A DNA stretch of 64,000 nucleotides from Helianthus annuus. Taxonomy: Eukaryota > Streptophyta > Magnoliopsida > Asterales > Asteraceae. The notes under the pieces are model-generated. The model did not search any database. It worked only from the letters and a program-made list of their open reading frames with translations, and was not told the origin of the DNA. A program made the translations under genes and the position numbers. Positions 1 through 12,222 of this stretch are shown here, in pieces. The DNA is taken from positions 12,930,111 through 12,994,110 of the forward strand of contig NC_035433.2 of NCBI RefSeq assembly GCF_002127325.2, given 5' to 3'. How positions within the stretch are numbered: position 1 is the first letter of the stretch; each line of letters starts with the position of its first letter.

Positions 1-1603
1 ATATTATTTTTGGGTAAATATAATATATATATATATATATATGTTTTCTTGAAATTATTAGAAGATATATTATTTTTGGGAGAAAATATATTCTCTTAAA
101 TAAACTTTGAACATATTTTTTTTGGGTGAAAAATAGATTTATATATATTTTCTAGGTTAAACTTGAAAATATATTATTTTTGAGGTTTAAACGAAAATAC
201 AATTATTTTTGCCAAGGGAAAAACTATAAATAATTTTTCTATGTAAAATTTCTTAAAAAATATATTTTGAGAATATACATTGATGAATTTTTATTAGAAA
301 TAATATTCCGGAAAAATTTATACAACAATTAAGTATAATGGTACTTAATAAACACAATAAGAATACGTATTCTCGTACGTATAAATATACACCGGAATAC
401 GCCACAGATACTTGGCAAAAATATACAAGTTTAAGATACGAGTATGAATAATACTCATCCTTGGGAAATTATACATGTACAAATACATAAATGTGACAAG
501 TTAAAGTATTTTATTTTAGCAATTATTCCAAACTCCAATAAATATAATTTAAGTTAAAATACTTATTATTTTAACAAATAATTATAACTTGGAATAATAT
601 TAAGGACACAATGAAACGTAACTCAAAGACACTAATTAAGACTATGTCAAGGCACGACCCACCCGTCTAATAAACCGTAGTACGCTTGTAGGTAGTCGTG
701 CACTCTAAGGGAAGCTTTGAGTTACATTGGATACAAAGAACGCAAGATTGTGAGTTCATGTCCCCCTTTTCTTTTAATTGTTTTCGGTTTTATAACTTCG
801 GGGGTGAAGTACATGTTATAAATTGTTTACAAACGTTTACATATTGTATGGTTAGCTAAGGAATGTACTGCTAGATCATGTGAGTGGTGGGTACAAGGCT
901 TAAGACCATTAATCCTCGTAGTAGGACCGGGGGACATGAGTGATAGATCTATTTGGGTGTTGCGAGCCCCACCCATGAGGACCGGGATTTGGCCCATGAG
1001 GTGACTATGTCTTACAGCCGGAAGCCCGGTACAAAATCCGCTAGGATTGAGCCTTCCTGCATCAAGTCACACATATTAATGGCCTTGCAAACCATTAATC
1101 GATATGTTTCCTTGTCTGCTTTCATACCGGGTTTACAAATACATACATACTTACAATGATTACAAAGGTTTATTCGTGCACACATACAAAACACATGAAC
1201 TCGCTCAAATTTTGTTGAGGTTTTCAAACTACATGTATTTCAGGAAACTAAATGTGGATCTAGCGGGCGTTTAGAAGTTTTGAGTGTTGTTTGAAATAAA
1301 AGATGTCATCCAGTGTCTAAGGATTTGGATTGTGTATCTTATCCTGGATAAGATACATAGTTCAAAACCTAGTTTTTATTAGTATCTTTTGTCGAGTCCT
1401 TATGGAACTCTAAACAATTTGAATGGTTTGTAATATGGATTTGAAGTCTGTGTTGGGATTTGAACAATGTTGTTTGTAATGTTTTAAAACTATCTATGGA
1501 TGAACATCTTGGGTTTTATCATATAGTTGTTTGTTATGGTTGAATGCAATGATATTAAGCAAGTCACACATAATCATGCTTCCGCAAAAGTCAGGGTGTG
1601 ACA
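1..1603 (+). repeat. 5' LTR of element 1, 3' portion only
   Basis: The last 1.6 kb of a ~4 kb LTR. It ends in the LTR terminus GTGTGACA and is followed directly by the primer binding site. It is AT-rich with a short (TA)n run near base 30. The matching part of the 3' LTR differs by scattered substitutions and small indels, so the insertion is not recent. Confidence 0.88.
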
Positions 1604-1606
1604 GTT

Positions 1607-1618
1607 TGGTATCAGAGC
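1607..1618 (+). other. Primer binding site of element 1
   Basis: TGGTATCAGAGC lies three bases after the LTR end. It is complementary to the 3' end of plant initiator-methionine tRNA, the usual primer for plant LTR retrotransposons. Confidence 0.92.
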
Positions 1619-1931
1619 TTCGATTGTAGCGAACTAGGATTCTTTCTCGAGTCTAGACTACAATCATTAGGGCTCTCACAAAAATATTTTTACAACATGT
1701 TTTCATTGCATACACAAAATGCCCAGATCCGTGGAACAAACATTTTACAAAAGGAAAGATAAGAAACACGATTGCAATCACAAACCCCATGTAGTCTGGT
1801 AGACTAAGAAAGATAGAAATGTTTCAAAAAAGATAATGTGAATACATGATTGAGTGATAACTGTCTTTATTGCATACTAAGTGTAGTGGTTAATATATGT
1901 GCACATGTTATGATTGTTATGTTACAAGCAT

Positions 1932-3317
1932 TATGTCTTCTTTAGAGAACGGGTTATTAGACGTTGATGATCCTATGGCTATCGTCTCAGATGATGAGAT
2001 TGCACCTGAGCCAGAGATACTTACGTCAGACACGGAGAGTGATCCCGACATGCTATCAGATGACGAGGACGGCTTCCAGCCGTTCGCGTTGCCCGACTTT
2101 GGCGATGATTTACCCCTTGCTGATGGTATTCCAGACGAGGATCCTTTTCTCATTCCTATTCCAGTCCATGATCACCTCATCATTGGGCATCCCGATGGTG
2201 AGCACATCGTGGTCCGATCCTCGATCCTGTTCCTCTTGTGGTTATTCCTCCTAAGGATTGGCCTTTCGACGATTTGTTTGATGACGATATCGATTTGTTT
2301 GTTAATGGTCCTCCTGTTGATGCTCAGGGTGATGGAGAGATAGACAAAGATGTTGTGGCTGTCCCACCTCCTGAGATTCCTGTCATTGAGTTATCCTCTG
2401 ATTCTAGTTTGCACTCCATTTCAGACTCCTTTGGGTCTGTGATGTCCTCAGCATAACAGGCGGTCGGATTATAGCGTTACGCTACTGATTCTGACAATGA
2501 CACTATGTCTGCTGCACCATCTCCTCCAAACGACCCCGAGCCTGGTCCTGAGCCAGATATTGTTCCTGTTGATCAGCCTGATGTTGCACCTGCTGATCCA
2601 TAGCCGATACTTGAGCCTGACCATATTCCTTTTGGTTTACCAGACATTGCACCTCTTATTCCTGACCCAGCTCATGCACCTGTTGATCCTCCGGTTGTTG
2701 AGCCATTTATTCCTCCACCCGCACCCGCTGATGTTGCTCCCCTCCCTCCTGTAGAGTCCGATGTCCATCGCACCGACTTACCAATCGTTTTCTTATAGTA
2801 TATCCCTACACCCCATCCAGGGGAAGGTACTTCTGGTCAACACCCGCGTGATGATCCTTTTGCTCCAGCAGCTTTTCCTCAGGCCCCTTAGGCTGCACCG
2901 TTTGCTCCTTTCACTTCTTCACCACTTGACGAGCCATTCCGATGGTTCCCACCATACTCTATGCCGATCTCAGATCCCTATCATCCCTTCCATTTTGTTG
3001 GCTATACACGGGATGAGTTGCTTTTATCGCTTTAGCTTCAGTTTGAGATTATGAGCCGTAGAGTTTTGGAGTTTGAGCTGACTCCGCGTCCCCTACCGTG
3101 TCCTTGTCAGCCTGCTTTTGTTCCTCCACATTCCTCACCATCTCCTTTTGCTCATCCACCTGCTCCTCTTACTCCTTTTCCATATTTTGATGCTCGTTTC
3201 CTTACGGTCGAGCAGCAGATCAGTTACTTGCTTCAACGTGTCTATGAGCTCGAGGAGGAGCTTGCGCATGTTCGCAGCTTGCTTTTCTTCCCTCCTCCTC
3301 CTCCACCATCAGCATAG
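1932..3317 (+). pseudogene. Pre-gag acidic, proline-rich ORF (broken)
   Basis: Between the primer binding site and gag lies ~1.4 kb of degraded coding sequence that is not a standard gypsy domain. It opens with an acidic part rich in Asp/Glu (for example DPDMLSDDEDGFQPFALPDF, 2026-2085). It moves one frame near 2213 and continues as DWPFDDLFDDDIDLFVNGPP (2249-2308). It then becomes proline-rich (2500-2760). It closes at 3051-3317 with a Pro-rich stretch, a heptad-like segment (VEQQISYLLQRVYELEEELAHVRSL in outline, near 3210-3280) and a Pro run. At least one frameshift and several stops break it. I recall similar hypothetical proteins from Asteraceae repeats but cannot verify that. Element 2 has only ~300 bp in this place and no such ORF. 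The function is unknown; an accessory structural or regulatory role is a guess. Confidence 0.6.
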
Positions 3318-3680
3318 TTGGTTTTTGGTCTTATGCAGATTGCATTACTTTTGGTGAGAGCACCACTATTGAGCCGAGATTGTGAAGCCTTTTGAAGAAC
3401 ACCTTTTTGACTATATGACTTCTGTATATTGACAGGCTTATTGGACAAGGGTAGTGTGACCCTGTGTCCCTTTTGATGTGATACACCTGTAAACAATGTA
3501 ACTGTGGTCGATGATTAATGAAAGCTCAATCGTCATGTTCTCACTAAACACATTGTTGGATTACTTGCTTACGTTGTGATTGTGTTGTTGCATGATTGCT
3601 TGCTATGATAAATGCCATTATATATATGTAATATACATTTATTTAACGAATAAGACCTGACCTATCCGATCTTCTTAGAA

Positions 3681-5040
3681 GATGCCTCCTCGAAGGAACA
3701 ATCAGCTACCCACGACCGAGGCAGAATTACAGGAACACATTTCACAGGCAATCGCACAACAAGAGGCCCTACGCTCCAAACACAGTGGAGGTTCCTCAGG
3801 GAATAACCCACCTAATGGTAATGTTTAAGTCACCTAAGACACATTACAATACGTTTGGACATTTCTAAGTGTGCTTTGCTAATGCTTTCTGTGAATGATG
3901 TCGCTTGTGTAAAGGCTGTACTTACAAGCAGTTTTTGGACTGCAAGCCTCTTAACTTCGACGGCACTGGAGGTGCCGTAGCTTTTGTGAGATGGGCTGAG
4001 AAGACAGATTCTGTCCTGCGGATGAGTAAATGTGTGCCAGAGCATCAAGTCACGTACATTTCTAGACTGTTTCTAGATGGGGCTCTGTCATGGTGGAACC
4101 TTCAGGTTCAAACTTTGGGTGAGGCTGCTGCGTATGCATTGTCATGGGATGAGTTGAAAGAGCTGATGTGTAAGAAGTATTGTTCGAGAGCCGAAATTCA
4201 GAAGTTAGAAACTGAATTTTGGAATCTGAAAATGGAAGGTCCCAAAGTAGCTGACTATGTGCAGAGGTTTCATGACCTGTCAAGAGTGGTTCCTTACTTG
4301 GTGGAACCAGAATTTAAGAGGATTGAATGTTTCATTTGGGGATTGGCGCCCCAAATACTAAGCATGGTAACTGCTTCAAAGCCTCCAACAATTACTGAAG
4401 CCATCGACTTGAGTGTCGCACTGACTGAAGAAGCAATTCGTCTGGGAAAGTTCTCAATTTCTGAAACCAAGAAGAAAGAGACACATGTAGAGTCGCCTGG
4501 AGAAAACAAAAGGAAGTTTTCGAATTTCAAGAAGGGTACCCAAGGGAACAACAACAGTGCTAGCAAGTGAAGAGATGCTAACCCACCAGCCGAGGTCAGG
4601 ACTGGTGCTGCAAATGCTGAGAACAAAGGGAAAGGATATATGGGCACTCTGCCCAAGTGTGATGTATGTCAGTTTCATCATGTCGTCCAGTGCAAGTTTA
4701 GGAAGTGTGGTAATTGTGGAAGGAATGGTCATTCGAAGGAAACGTGCTGGGTGGGAACTGGTCACGGAAACGGTGGTCAAGGAGGAAATGGAATGGTAAT
4801 GGCAATGGTAACCGTGGTGGAAATGGTTATGGGAATAGAAATCAGGGAGGTAACGGAAACCGGAATGGAAATGGAAACCAGGCAGGAAATGGAAACCGCG
4901 GGGGAAATAACAACAACAACCAAGAAGGACACAACCATAACAACAATCAGGGTGGTACTGGAAATGGTCAAGGTTGCTTTGGTTGCGGTGATGTAGGGCA
5001 CTTCAAGCGGGATTGCCCAAAGAATAACCAAGCTCGTGGA
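3681..5040 (+). pseudogene. gag of element 1 (capsid/nucleocapsid), broken
   Basis: The ATG at 3681 starts MPPRRNNQLPTTEAEL, which matches the start of the intact gag in element 3 ([17 protein letters not shown]). A 97-bp intron-like segment (3818-3914) carries an in-frame TAA. The frame resumes at [10 protein letters not shown] and runs through the retrotransposon gag fold ([32 protein letters not shown]). A TGA at 4568-4570, probably an old CGA codon, interrupts it. The first zinc knuckle (CDVCQFHH...CGNCGRNGHSKETC, ~4658-4747) is in a shifted frame. After another frameshift come a Gly/Asn-rich linker and a second CCHC knuckle, CFGCGDVGHFKRDC (~4976-5017). Gag would form the virus-like particle in the cytoplasm; this copy is dead. 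Confidence 0.85.
3818..3914 (+). other. 97-bp GT-AG intron-like segment inside gag of element 1
   Basis: The segment begins GTAATG after CCTAATG and ends TAAAG before GCTGTACT. It has an in-frame stop (TAA at ~3826). Deleting it joins the codons for P-N-G-C-T and matches the continuous P-H-G-C-T of the intact element 3 gag. It may be a real small intron, or an insertion that happens to end in GT and AG. The pyrimidine tract before the AG is weak. Confidence 0.45.
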
Positions 5041-5379
5041 AGAGTGTTCAACATTGGAGCTAGGAAAGCTCGCCAGGATCTGAACGTAGTCACTGGTACG
5101 TTCCCTATTAATCAACATTTTGCATCTGTGCTATTTGATACCGGTGCCGACTATAGCTTCGTATCTCTAGAGTTTAAGAATATACTTGGTTTAGTAGCAA
5201 GTAAGTTAGACATTCCGTACTCAATAGAACTAGCTAATAGGAAGCTAGTGGAAGCCAACGAAGTGATTAGAGGCTGTGTGATCGAGCTTGGAGAGCGTGA
5301 GTTCTCGATAGATCTTCTGCCAGTTGAGTTGGGAAGCTTCGACGTAGTAGTTGGGATGGATTGGTTGTCGAGTAATTGA
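5041..5379 (+). pseudogene. Aspartic protease of element 1
   Basis: The frame after the second zinc knuckle continues as RGRVFNIGARKARQDLNVV and then the protease active site [10 protein letters not shown] (~5131-5160), with the C-terminal [10 protein letters not shown]. The catalytic DTG is intact. A TGA at 5377-5379 cuts the frame at the point where element 3 continues with an Asn-Lys-Ala-Glu stretch. The retropepsin would process gag-pol; here it is separated from RT by the stop. Confidence 0.85.
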
Positions 5380-6509
5380 GCTGAGATTGTATGCCACGAG
5401 AAGATTATCCGCATCCCGATGGCGAATAAAAGACGATCGTGATTCATGGGGAGAATCACGATACACCTCTACGGATTATCAGTTGTTTGAAGGCACATAA
5501 GTTTTTGCGTAAAGGATGTGTTGCCTTCCTAGCTCATGTCGTGGACAAAGAGGCTGAAGAACCGAAGCTCGAAGATATCCCGGTGGTAAGGGAATATCCT
5601 GAAGTCTTTCCCGAAGACTTACCAGGATTACCTCCTCAACGACAAGTCGAATTCCACATTGACTTGGTTCCAGGCGCCGCGCCTGTAGCCAAGGCACCTT
5701 ATCGACTTGCGCCTTCAGAGATGCAAGAGTTGTCAATGCAGCTTCAGGAGTTGCTAGATAAGGGATTCACAAGACCAAGCTTCTCGCCTTGGGGAGCTCC
5801 AGTGTTGTTTGTCAAGAAGAAGGACGGTAGTTTTCGTATGTACATCGACTACCGGGAGCTGAACAAGTTAACCATTAAGAATCGGTATCCCTTGCCGAGG
5901 ATTGATGATTTATTCGACCAACTTCAGGGATCAAGTTACTATTCCAAGATCGATCTTCGATCAGGTTATCACCAGTTGCGGATCCAGGAAGAAAGTATAC
6001 CGAAGACTACCTTCAGGACTCGTTATGGACATTACGAGTTTCTAGTGATGCCGTTTGGGTTGACTAATGCACCGACAGTGTTTATGGATTTGATGAATCG
6101 GGTCTGCAAACCATATCTCGATAAATTCATGATCGTATTTATCGATGATATTTTGATCTATTCGCGAACAAAGGAAGATCATGAGCAACACCTTAGAGCC
6201 ATCTTAGAGCTGCTAAAGAAGGAGAAGCTCTTTGCTAAGTTCTCGAAGTGCGAGTTTTGGATACGTGAAGTACAGTTCCTCGGTCATGTGGTAAACGAAA
6301 ATGGAATTCATGTGGATCCCACCAAGATCGAGGCAATCAAGAATTGGGAAACTCCGAAGACGCCAACCGAGATCCGACAGTTTCTGGGTTTAGCAGGCTA
6401 TTATCGCAGGTTCATTGAGGATTTCTCCAAGATAGCTCAACCACTAACCTCCCTTACTCAAAAGGATAAGAAGTACGAATGGGGAGACAAGCAAGAAGAA
6501 GGTTTTTAG
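5380..6509 (+). pseudogene. Reverse transcriptase of element 1, broken
   Basis: From ~5439 the frame is open for 356 codons. It carries the linker [21 protein letters not shown] and RT motifs [19 protein letters not shown] (~5809-5865), [13 protein letters not shown] and the catalytic [10 protein letters not shown] (~6137-6166; FIDD in place of YVDD, normal for this lineage). The [12 protein letters not shown] thumb/connection block follows. A TAG at 6507-6509 (CAG to TAG by comparison with element 3) ends the frame. All three catalytic Asp are present, so this domain has decayed less than its flanks. Confidence 0.88.
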
Positions 6510-7043
6510 CTGCTTAAGAATAAGCTTTGCGATGCACCTATATTATCCCTACCCGAAGGCACCGACGACTTCATGGTATATTGTGACACCTCGCGTCAGG
6601 GATTAGGCTGTGTGCTAATGCAGCGACAAAAGGTTATTGCTTATGCTTCGTGTCAATTAAGGGTCCATGAGAAGAACTACACCACGCATGACTTGGAGTT
6701 AGGCGCAGTGGTTTTTGCTTTGAAGATTTGGCGACATTATCTGTATGGTACTCGATGTCCTATCTTTTTGGATCACAAGAGCCTTCAGTACATATTCGAT
6801 CAGAAAGAGCTTAACATGAGACAACGACGATGGGTTGAGTTGTTAAATGATTATGACTGCGAGATTAAGTATCATCCAGGAAAGGCGAATGTGGTGGCAG
6901 ACGCCTTGAGTCGAAAGGAAAGGATCAAGCCCATAAGGGTTAGGGCTTTAGAGATGATCATTCAGACATATCTCTCATTGCGTATTCGTGTTGCACAGAA
7001 AGAAGCTCTTAAGAAAGAGAACATTAAGGGTGAATATCTCTGA
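6510..7043 (+). pseudogene. RNase H of element 1, truncated by a stop
   Basis: Continues the RT frame after the stop. [16 protein letters not shown] (~6579-6626) holds the first RNase H Asp; element 3 has DAS. The [25 protein letters not shown] block and [17 protein letters not shown] at the end are well conserved. A TGA at 7041-7043, in an old Arg codon by comparison, ends it. RNase H removes the RNA template strand during cDNA synthesis. Confidence 0.85.
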
Positions 7044-7906
7044 CGAATGGAGAAAAGGTTGGTACCCAACGAGGAAGGAACTTTGTATTTTATGGGACGA
7101 ATTTGGGTTCCGCTTTTTGGTAGCCTTAGAGAGTTATTTTTGATAAAGCTCATAAATCGAGGTATTCGATCCATCCAGGGTTGGACAAGATGTACCAATA
7201 TTTGAAGGATTATTATTGGTGGCCAAGACTTAAAAGTGATGTTGCTACTTATGTTGGGAAGTGTTTGACTTGAGCCAAAGTGAAGGCCGAGTATCAGAAG
7301 CCCTCAGGTCTTTTGCAACAGCCAGAAATACCCACGTGGAAGTGGGAGCAGATTTTTATGGACTTCATAACCAAGTTGCCCAGAACTCCCAAAGGGCATG
7401 ATACGATTTGGGTAATAGTGAACCAATTGACAAAGTCTGCGCACTTCTTGTCGATCAGAGAAAAGGATAACACTGGTAAGCTAGCTGAGCTTTACCTAAG
7501 GGAGATAGTTGCACGTCATGGAGTGCCTATCTCGATAATATCGGACAGGGATGGTCGGTTTGTGTCAAGGATTTGGCAATCCTTTCAAGAAGCTTTTGGT
7601 TCTCAGTTGAATATGAGTACAGCTTTTCACCCCCAGACGGATGACCAAAGCGAGAGAACTATTCAGATGCTTGAAGATATGCTACGTGCTTATGTAATGG
7701 ATTTAGGTGGCAGTTGGGATACTCATCTGCCCTTGGTTGAGTTCTCCTATAACAACAGCTACCATACAAGCATCCAAGCTGCACCGTTCGAGGCTCTCTA
7801 CGGACGCAAGTATCGATCGCTATTGTGGTGGGCAGATGCAAGTGATAGACATATGGTTGGTCCCGAACTGGTCCAAGAGACAACTGATAAGATCATGCAG
7901 ATCTGA
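7044..7906 (+). pseudogene. Integrase of element 1 (zinc-binding part and catalytic core), broken
   Basis: The HHCC region (~7060-7275) is in broken frames with a stop. From 7280 it is open: [16 protein letters not shown] and then the core. The first catalytic Asp appears changed: [12 protein letters not shown] here against [12 protein letters not shown] in elements 2 and 3 (~7415-7450). The second Asp (ISDRDGRF) and the Glu (DQSERTIQ) are present. A TGA at 7904-7906 ends the frame. Loss of one DDE residue would abolish activity even without the stops. Confidence 0.85.
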
Positions 7907-8464
7907 GAGCGCATCAAGGCGGCTCGTGATCGCCAGAAGAGTTATGCGGACCAAAGAAGAAAACCCTTGGAATTTGAAGTGGGTAATATGGTGTTGTTAA
8001 AAGTCTCACCTTGTAAAGGTGTGGCATGCTTTGGGAAGCGTGGTAAGTTAAACCCACGTTATATCGGGCCGTTCAGAATTCTGGAAAGGGTTGGTTCTGT
8101 AGCATACAAGTTGGAGCTACCAGCAGAACATAATGGTGTTCATGATACATTCCATGTATCTAATCTGAAGAAAAGTCCAACTCAAGAGACAGTGGTCATC
8201 CCTTCGGATGAAGTGTACATTGACGACACACTCCACTTTACCGAAGAACCCGTTGAGGTTACCGATTGGAAGGTTAACAAGACTCGGAGGAGTAGTGTTA
8301 AGCTTGTCAAGGTTCGATGGAATGCACGTCATGGCCCAGAGTTCACTTGGGAGCGTGAAGACCGTATGAAAGCAAAGGACCCACATTTTTCCCCAACTCC
8401 CCTGCAACTAATAGTAAAGCTTAAAATTTTGGGACAAAATTTTCTTAACAGGGGGAGACTGTGA
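7907..8464 (+). pseudogene. Integrase C-terminus with chromodomain-like tail, element 1
   Basis: The open frame from ~7967 includes [20 protein letters not shown], the [13 protein letters not shown] block and [12 protein letters not shown]. It then has the chromodomain-like end, [20 protein letters not shown] to FTWEREDRM (~8254-8370). In chromoviruses this tail is thought to steer integration to marked chromatin. The frame runs into the polypurine tract, as in related elements. Confidence 0.85.
8449..8459 (+). other. Polypurine tract of element 1
   Basis: The sequence cagggggagac lies directly before the 3' LTR start TGTGACAACTG at 8460. It primes plus-strand DNA synthesis. Confidence 0.88.
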
Positions 8465-10317
8465 CAACTGTCAAAATTCCAGGTATCTGTACATTTATTA
8501 AACAGTAATTAGGACTTAATGACTGTGCTGATTTACAATTAATGACATGAATTGCTTTCTGATTTTTTCCATATACATACATGTGCATCATATATTGCAA
8601 ATGACATACCATTATTGCATGCAAACTTTATTAATTCAAATGATGCACGAAACAAAATTAGCACAGTTATCAAACAAATCAGAAAAATGCTGACGGAGTT
8701 CAGTACATAGACAGACATCGTATTGAGACACAGAATGAGCCAGAAACCAAGAGTTACACTAGGATAGTGTGCAGGAAAGTAAGGATCACAATACTGCCTT
8801 CCTAGTGATAGTTTAAGTGCCGGAAAGTGCCTGAAACTCACTTAAATTGCTGAATTCAGCAAAAATGAGCTTTTAAACACTTAAATATCATGCAGAAATA
8901 TGGATAAATGGTCCAGAATGTTTTCCTAAATATCAGAAATCAAAACTGTCACAAAAGGTAACATAAAGCACATTAACTGCATAGTTTAGCACCTTAACGA
9001 ACCGTAACCAACTGAACAACCGGACACTACCGAAACACCAAATTTTCACTAGAAGCATTGTTTTGACATTTCCGAGCTAGTTATGGTCCCCGAACATCAT
9101 AACACACTATATAACATACTAGTAACTAAACACACTAACTAAACACTTGGATTATAACTATATAATCTAACTAACAATTACCCCCTAATCTAGACCCCCC
9201 ACCTATTTACGGCCAACAAGGTGGCCCCACCTTTAATTTCATTTGAATATTTTATAAGATCATGTATCTAACTTTACTAAACATATAAACCATTAGATTA
9301 ACATGTGTTGGTGGATATTATAAGGAACCTTTAGAACATAACCTCATCATTCTCACAATTCACAAACACTTGAAACTCTCTCTTCCCCTCTCCCTCACTT
9401 ACGACCGAGAATACACACACACACACACACCACCCTTACCTTCATTTAATTCTCATCCATTTTCAAAACATCACAAGGAGTAATAAGCATTACATGGAAG
9501 CTAGGAACTCTTGGAAGTTGAAGGACCTCTCATAGAAGCTTTTAACCACCTCATCTTCATCTTGTGATCATCCCTAGCATTGAGCTAGTAGTAAGATCAT
9601 TCTACACTCCATTTTACATCTTATTAAGTTGGTTAAAAGATGGTATAAGTTGATAATCATGAAGAACAGTCTAAATTATGAACATGAAACTTAAACATAA
9701 GCTTAAAAATCACAAGAAATCATGTTGTTAAGTGTTGTTATGATTGTTGATTGATGATTGCTTGTATTTATGATGTTAAACATCATATGATCTTGCAAGA
9801 TAGTGACTAAAGATATAATCTAGCAAGATGAGAGAATGATTTTGTTAGGAATCAAAGTAGTCATCTTTAAGTTAAGGCATGAACTTGAAGTATAACATGT
9901 TTTCTTGAAAAATAATGATCAAAGTGTAATGTAGATCATATAAATGGATGATTTCAAAGGACAATTTTTCAAGAAACTAAGTTAAAATACAAAATTTACA
10001 TAAACTTGGTTCTTAAAGAAATCAACCACATTTTTAGTGGTTAATCAAGTGTAGAAATATATTTAACAAGAAAACTAAAGAAGAAATATTTATAGAAAAT
10101 TTATTTACAAGTTGTAAACATCTAACTTCTTCAATAATGATGTTTTTAAATAAATAACCACACTTTAAAAGGTAACTAAGCTTACTAAACACACTAGTAA
10201 GTTACTACAAATTTTTGTAAATTTTCAAGTTCATGAAGTAGTGATTAATGCTTGATTTTTGCAAATTGGTAAGTATTGGTTGATTTGTTGTTGATTGTGA
10301 TGATTTATAAAAAAAAT

Positions 10318-10700
10318 TGTTAGTCCCGAAAAACCCGTGATATCACTCTACGGTTCGATCGAGTGCGGAAAGTAAGATCAAACCGACAAGAACAAAAAGA
10401 GATTTTTCATTACGAATCTTAGTGTCGCTGATTAGATCGCACACGGTTTCAACGAACCATCTGGTACGATCTTCGAGAACCTTGCACACAATCCCTAGGA
10501 TTGTCGGGTACAAGGTTCTCCTTTGGGGATTACATGGTGACACTATGGGAGAGCTCTACTACAATAACCTAATCATGACTATATATAGGAGCCTTTACCC
10601 TATTGGCCCACATGGCCTGGCCCAAGCCCAAGTGCTAATCTAAATAAAATAAACATAAATAAAACGTAATAAAGATATGCGTAAAACTCTGGACCTAACA
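10318..10700 (-). repeat. 3' LTR of the TRIM-like element (383 bp)
   Basis: On the minus strand it runs TGTTAGGTCC ... CGGGACTAACA, giving TG..CA ends. It is bordered on its inner side by the polypurine tract complement at 10701-10710. Confidence 0.78.
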
Positions 10701-12222
10701 ATCTCCCCCTAGTTTTACGCTATCTTTATTACGGTTCAGATCTTCAATCTTGTGTCTTCTCCTGATCCACCGTTAAAATCCCCAAATACCATAAATATCG
10801 ATGGCCCAAAAAATATATCATAAAATCCCTGGCTTAGTCTTGTTCGCGGCCCCAAAAAAATAATAAATCCCGGCCCAAATCTGATTGACACTCTAGCCCC
10901 ACTGATACACTTTTAAAAAACTGGCCCATCAAAGATAATCCAAGTGGGCTCAACATGTGTTGTCATTGCCCAAATAAAATATCATCATGTGTAATATACT
11001 GATATGAGCATGGGGCAAGCAAGACAAACTATTTCAATCACCTGAAGAGCTGACGTTTTCTAATTGTAGACAAATAATCTTAATCATCAGTAGGCCCCAT
11101 CAATATTAAATGACTCTAGAAATAATGCTCCAATAAAGATGACTCATTGTGAATAAATCCAAATTGTTGCAGGAGTGTGGGCTTAGGGAATGATCATGAG
11201 ATCCATGTGGTCCAATTATGAATTAATCATTAGCCCAAAATTATAGCCCATGCATGCGTAGCCTAAGCAAACCCTAGCCGCAAACCTTTTGCAGCCGACA
11301 ACATGCCAAGAGCTGCAATCTTGACCGTTGATCAATCCTCCATCTGACGTTTCAGCTTCCTTAGGGTTAAAGGAGAATGATGTGAATGACAGCTGCCATA
11401 GAATGTTCCCGGGCCTTTTTGACTTGCTGATGTCATCACGTCTCACCACCTTTTCCGACAGTCACCGTACTCTCCGGCGAACATCGGTCATCACCTCAGA
11501 AACTCCGACGATAATCAATAATCCTGCAACCATCCATCATCGTCACTCCTATTAACGGCCATCTATACCTTCATTCACCGAACATCGTCTCCGTTCATCC
11601 TTAACACCAAACATCACGATAACCTGCAACCTCTTGATTTGTTACACAATCATCTTCATCGATAATCACCATCATCAACCTCAGCCGTAAAACTGTTTTC
11701 TTCTCTCTCTACGATGAACAACAATAGCAGTAACCGTCATCCTTGTCACCCACCGTGTTTCGCCATATTCAACCACCGTGCTCCGCCACCGCCGCCGCGC
11801 CGGACTGACCGAAAATCCGACGTCCGTTGCGGAGTCTGTTTTTATGACGTACTCCTCTCATATTCTTCAGATCTTTCACAAAAACTTCACCTTCTTCACG
11901 TCATGTTCACCAGAAACATCATAATCCAGCTGATACGTCGGCTCCGGGATACGGCGTTGTCGAAGATGATGGCATAGAACTCTCCATCTTTCTCTCTACA
12001 ACACACACTCAGCTGTGTGTAGATGGATGAACAATAAAAACTCAGTAGATCTTATATTTTCATATTTGTGCATGAATATCAAGTTTTATGAACCGGACAC
12101 TGTGTAAACCGGAGATCTCTCCTTTGACAAACATACCACCCTCGACACTGTGTAATCCTTCTCGTTCTTCGAGTGATATCGAAACCGAGCCTTTGAAAGA
12201 CTTCAATGGCTCTGATACCACT

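Noticed and set aside
11714..11977. 87-codon frame in the TRIM-like element
   Set aside because: Within a non-coding interior; composition and lack of homology to known domains suggest chance.
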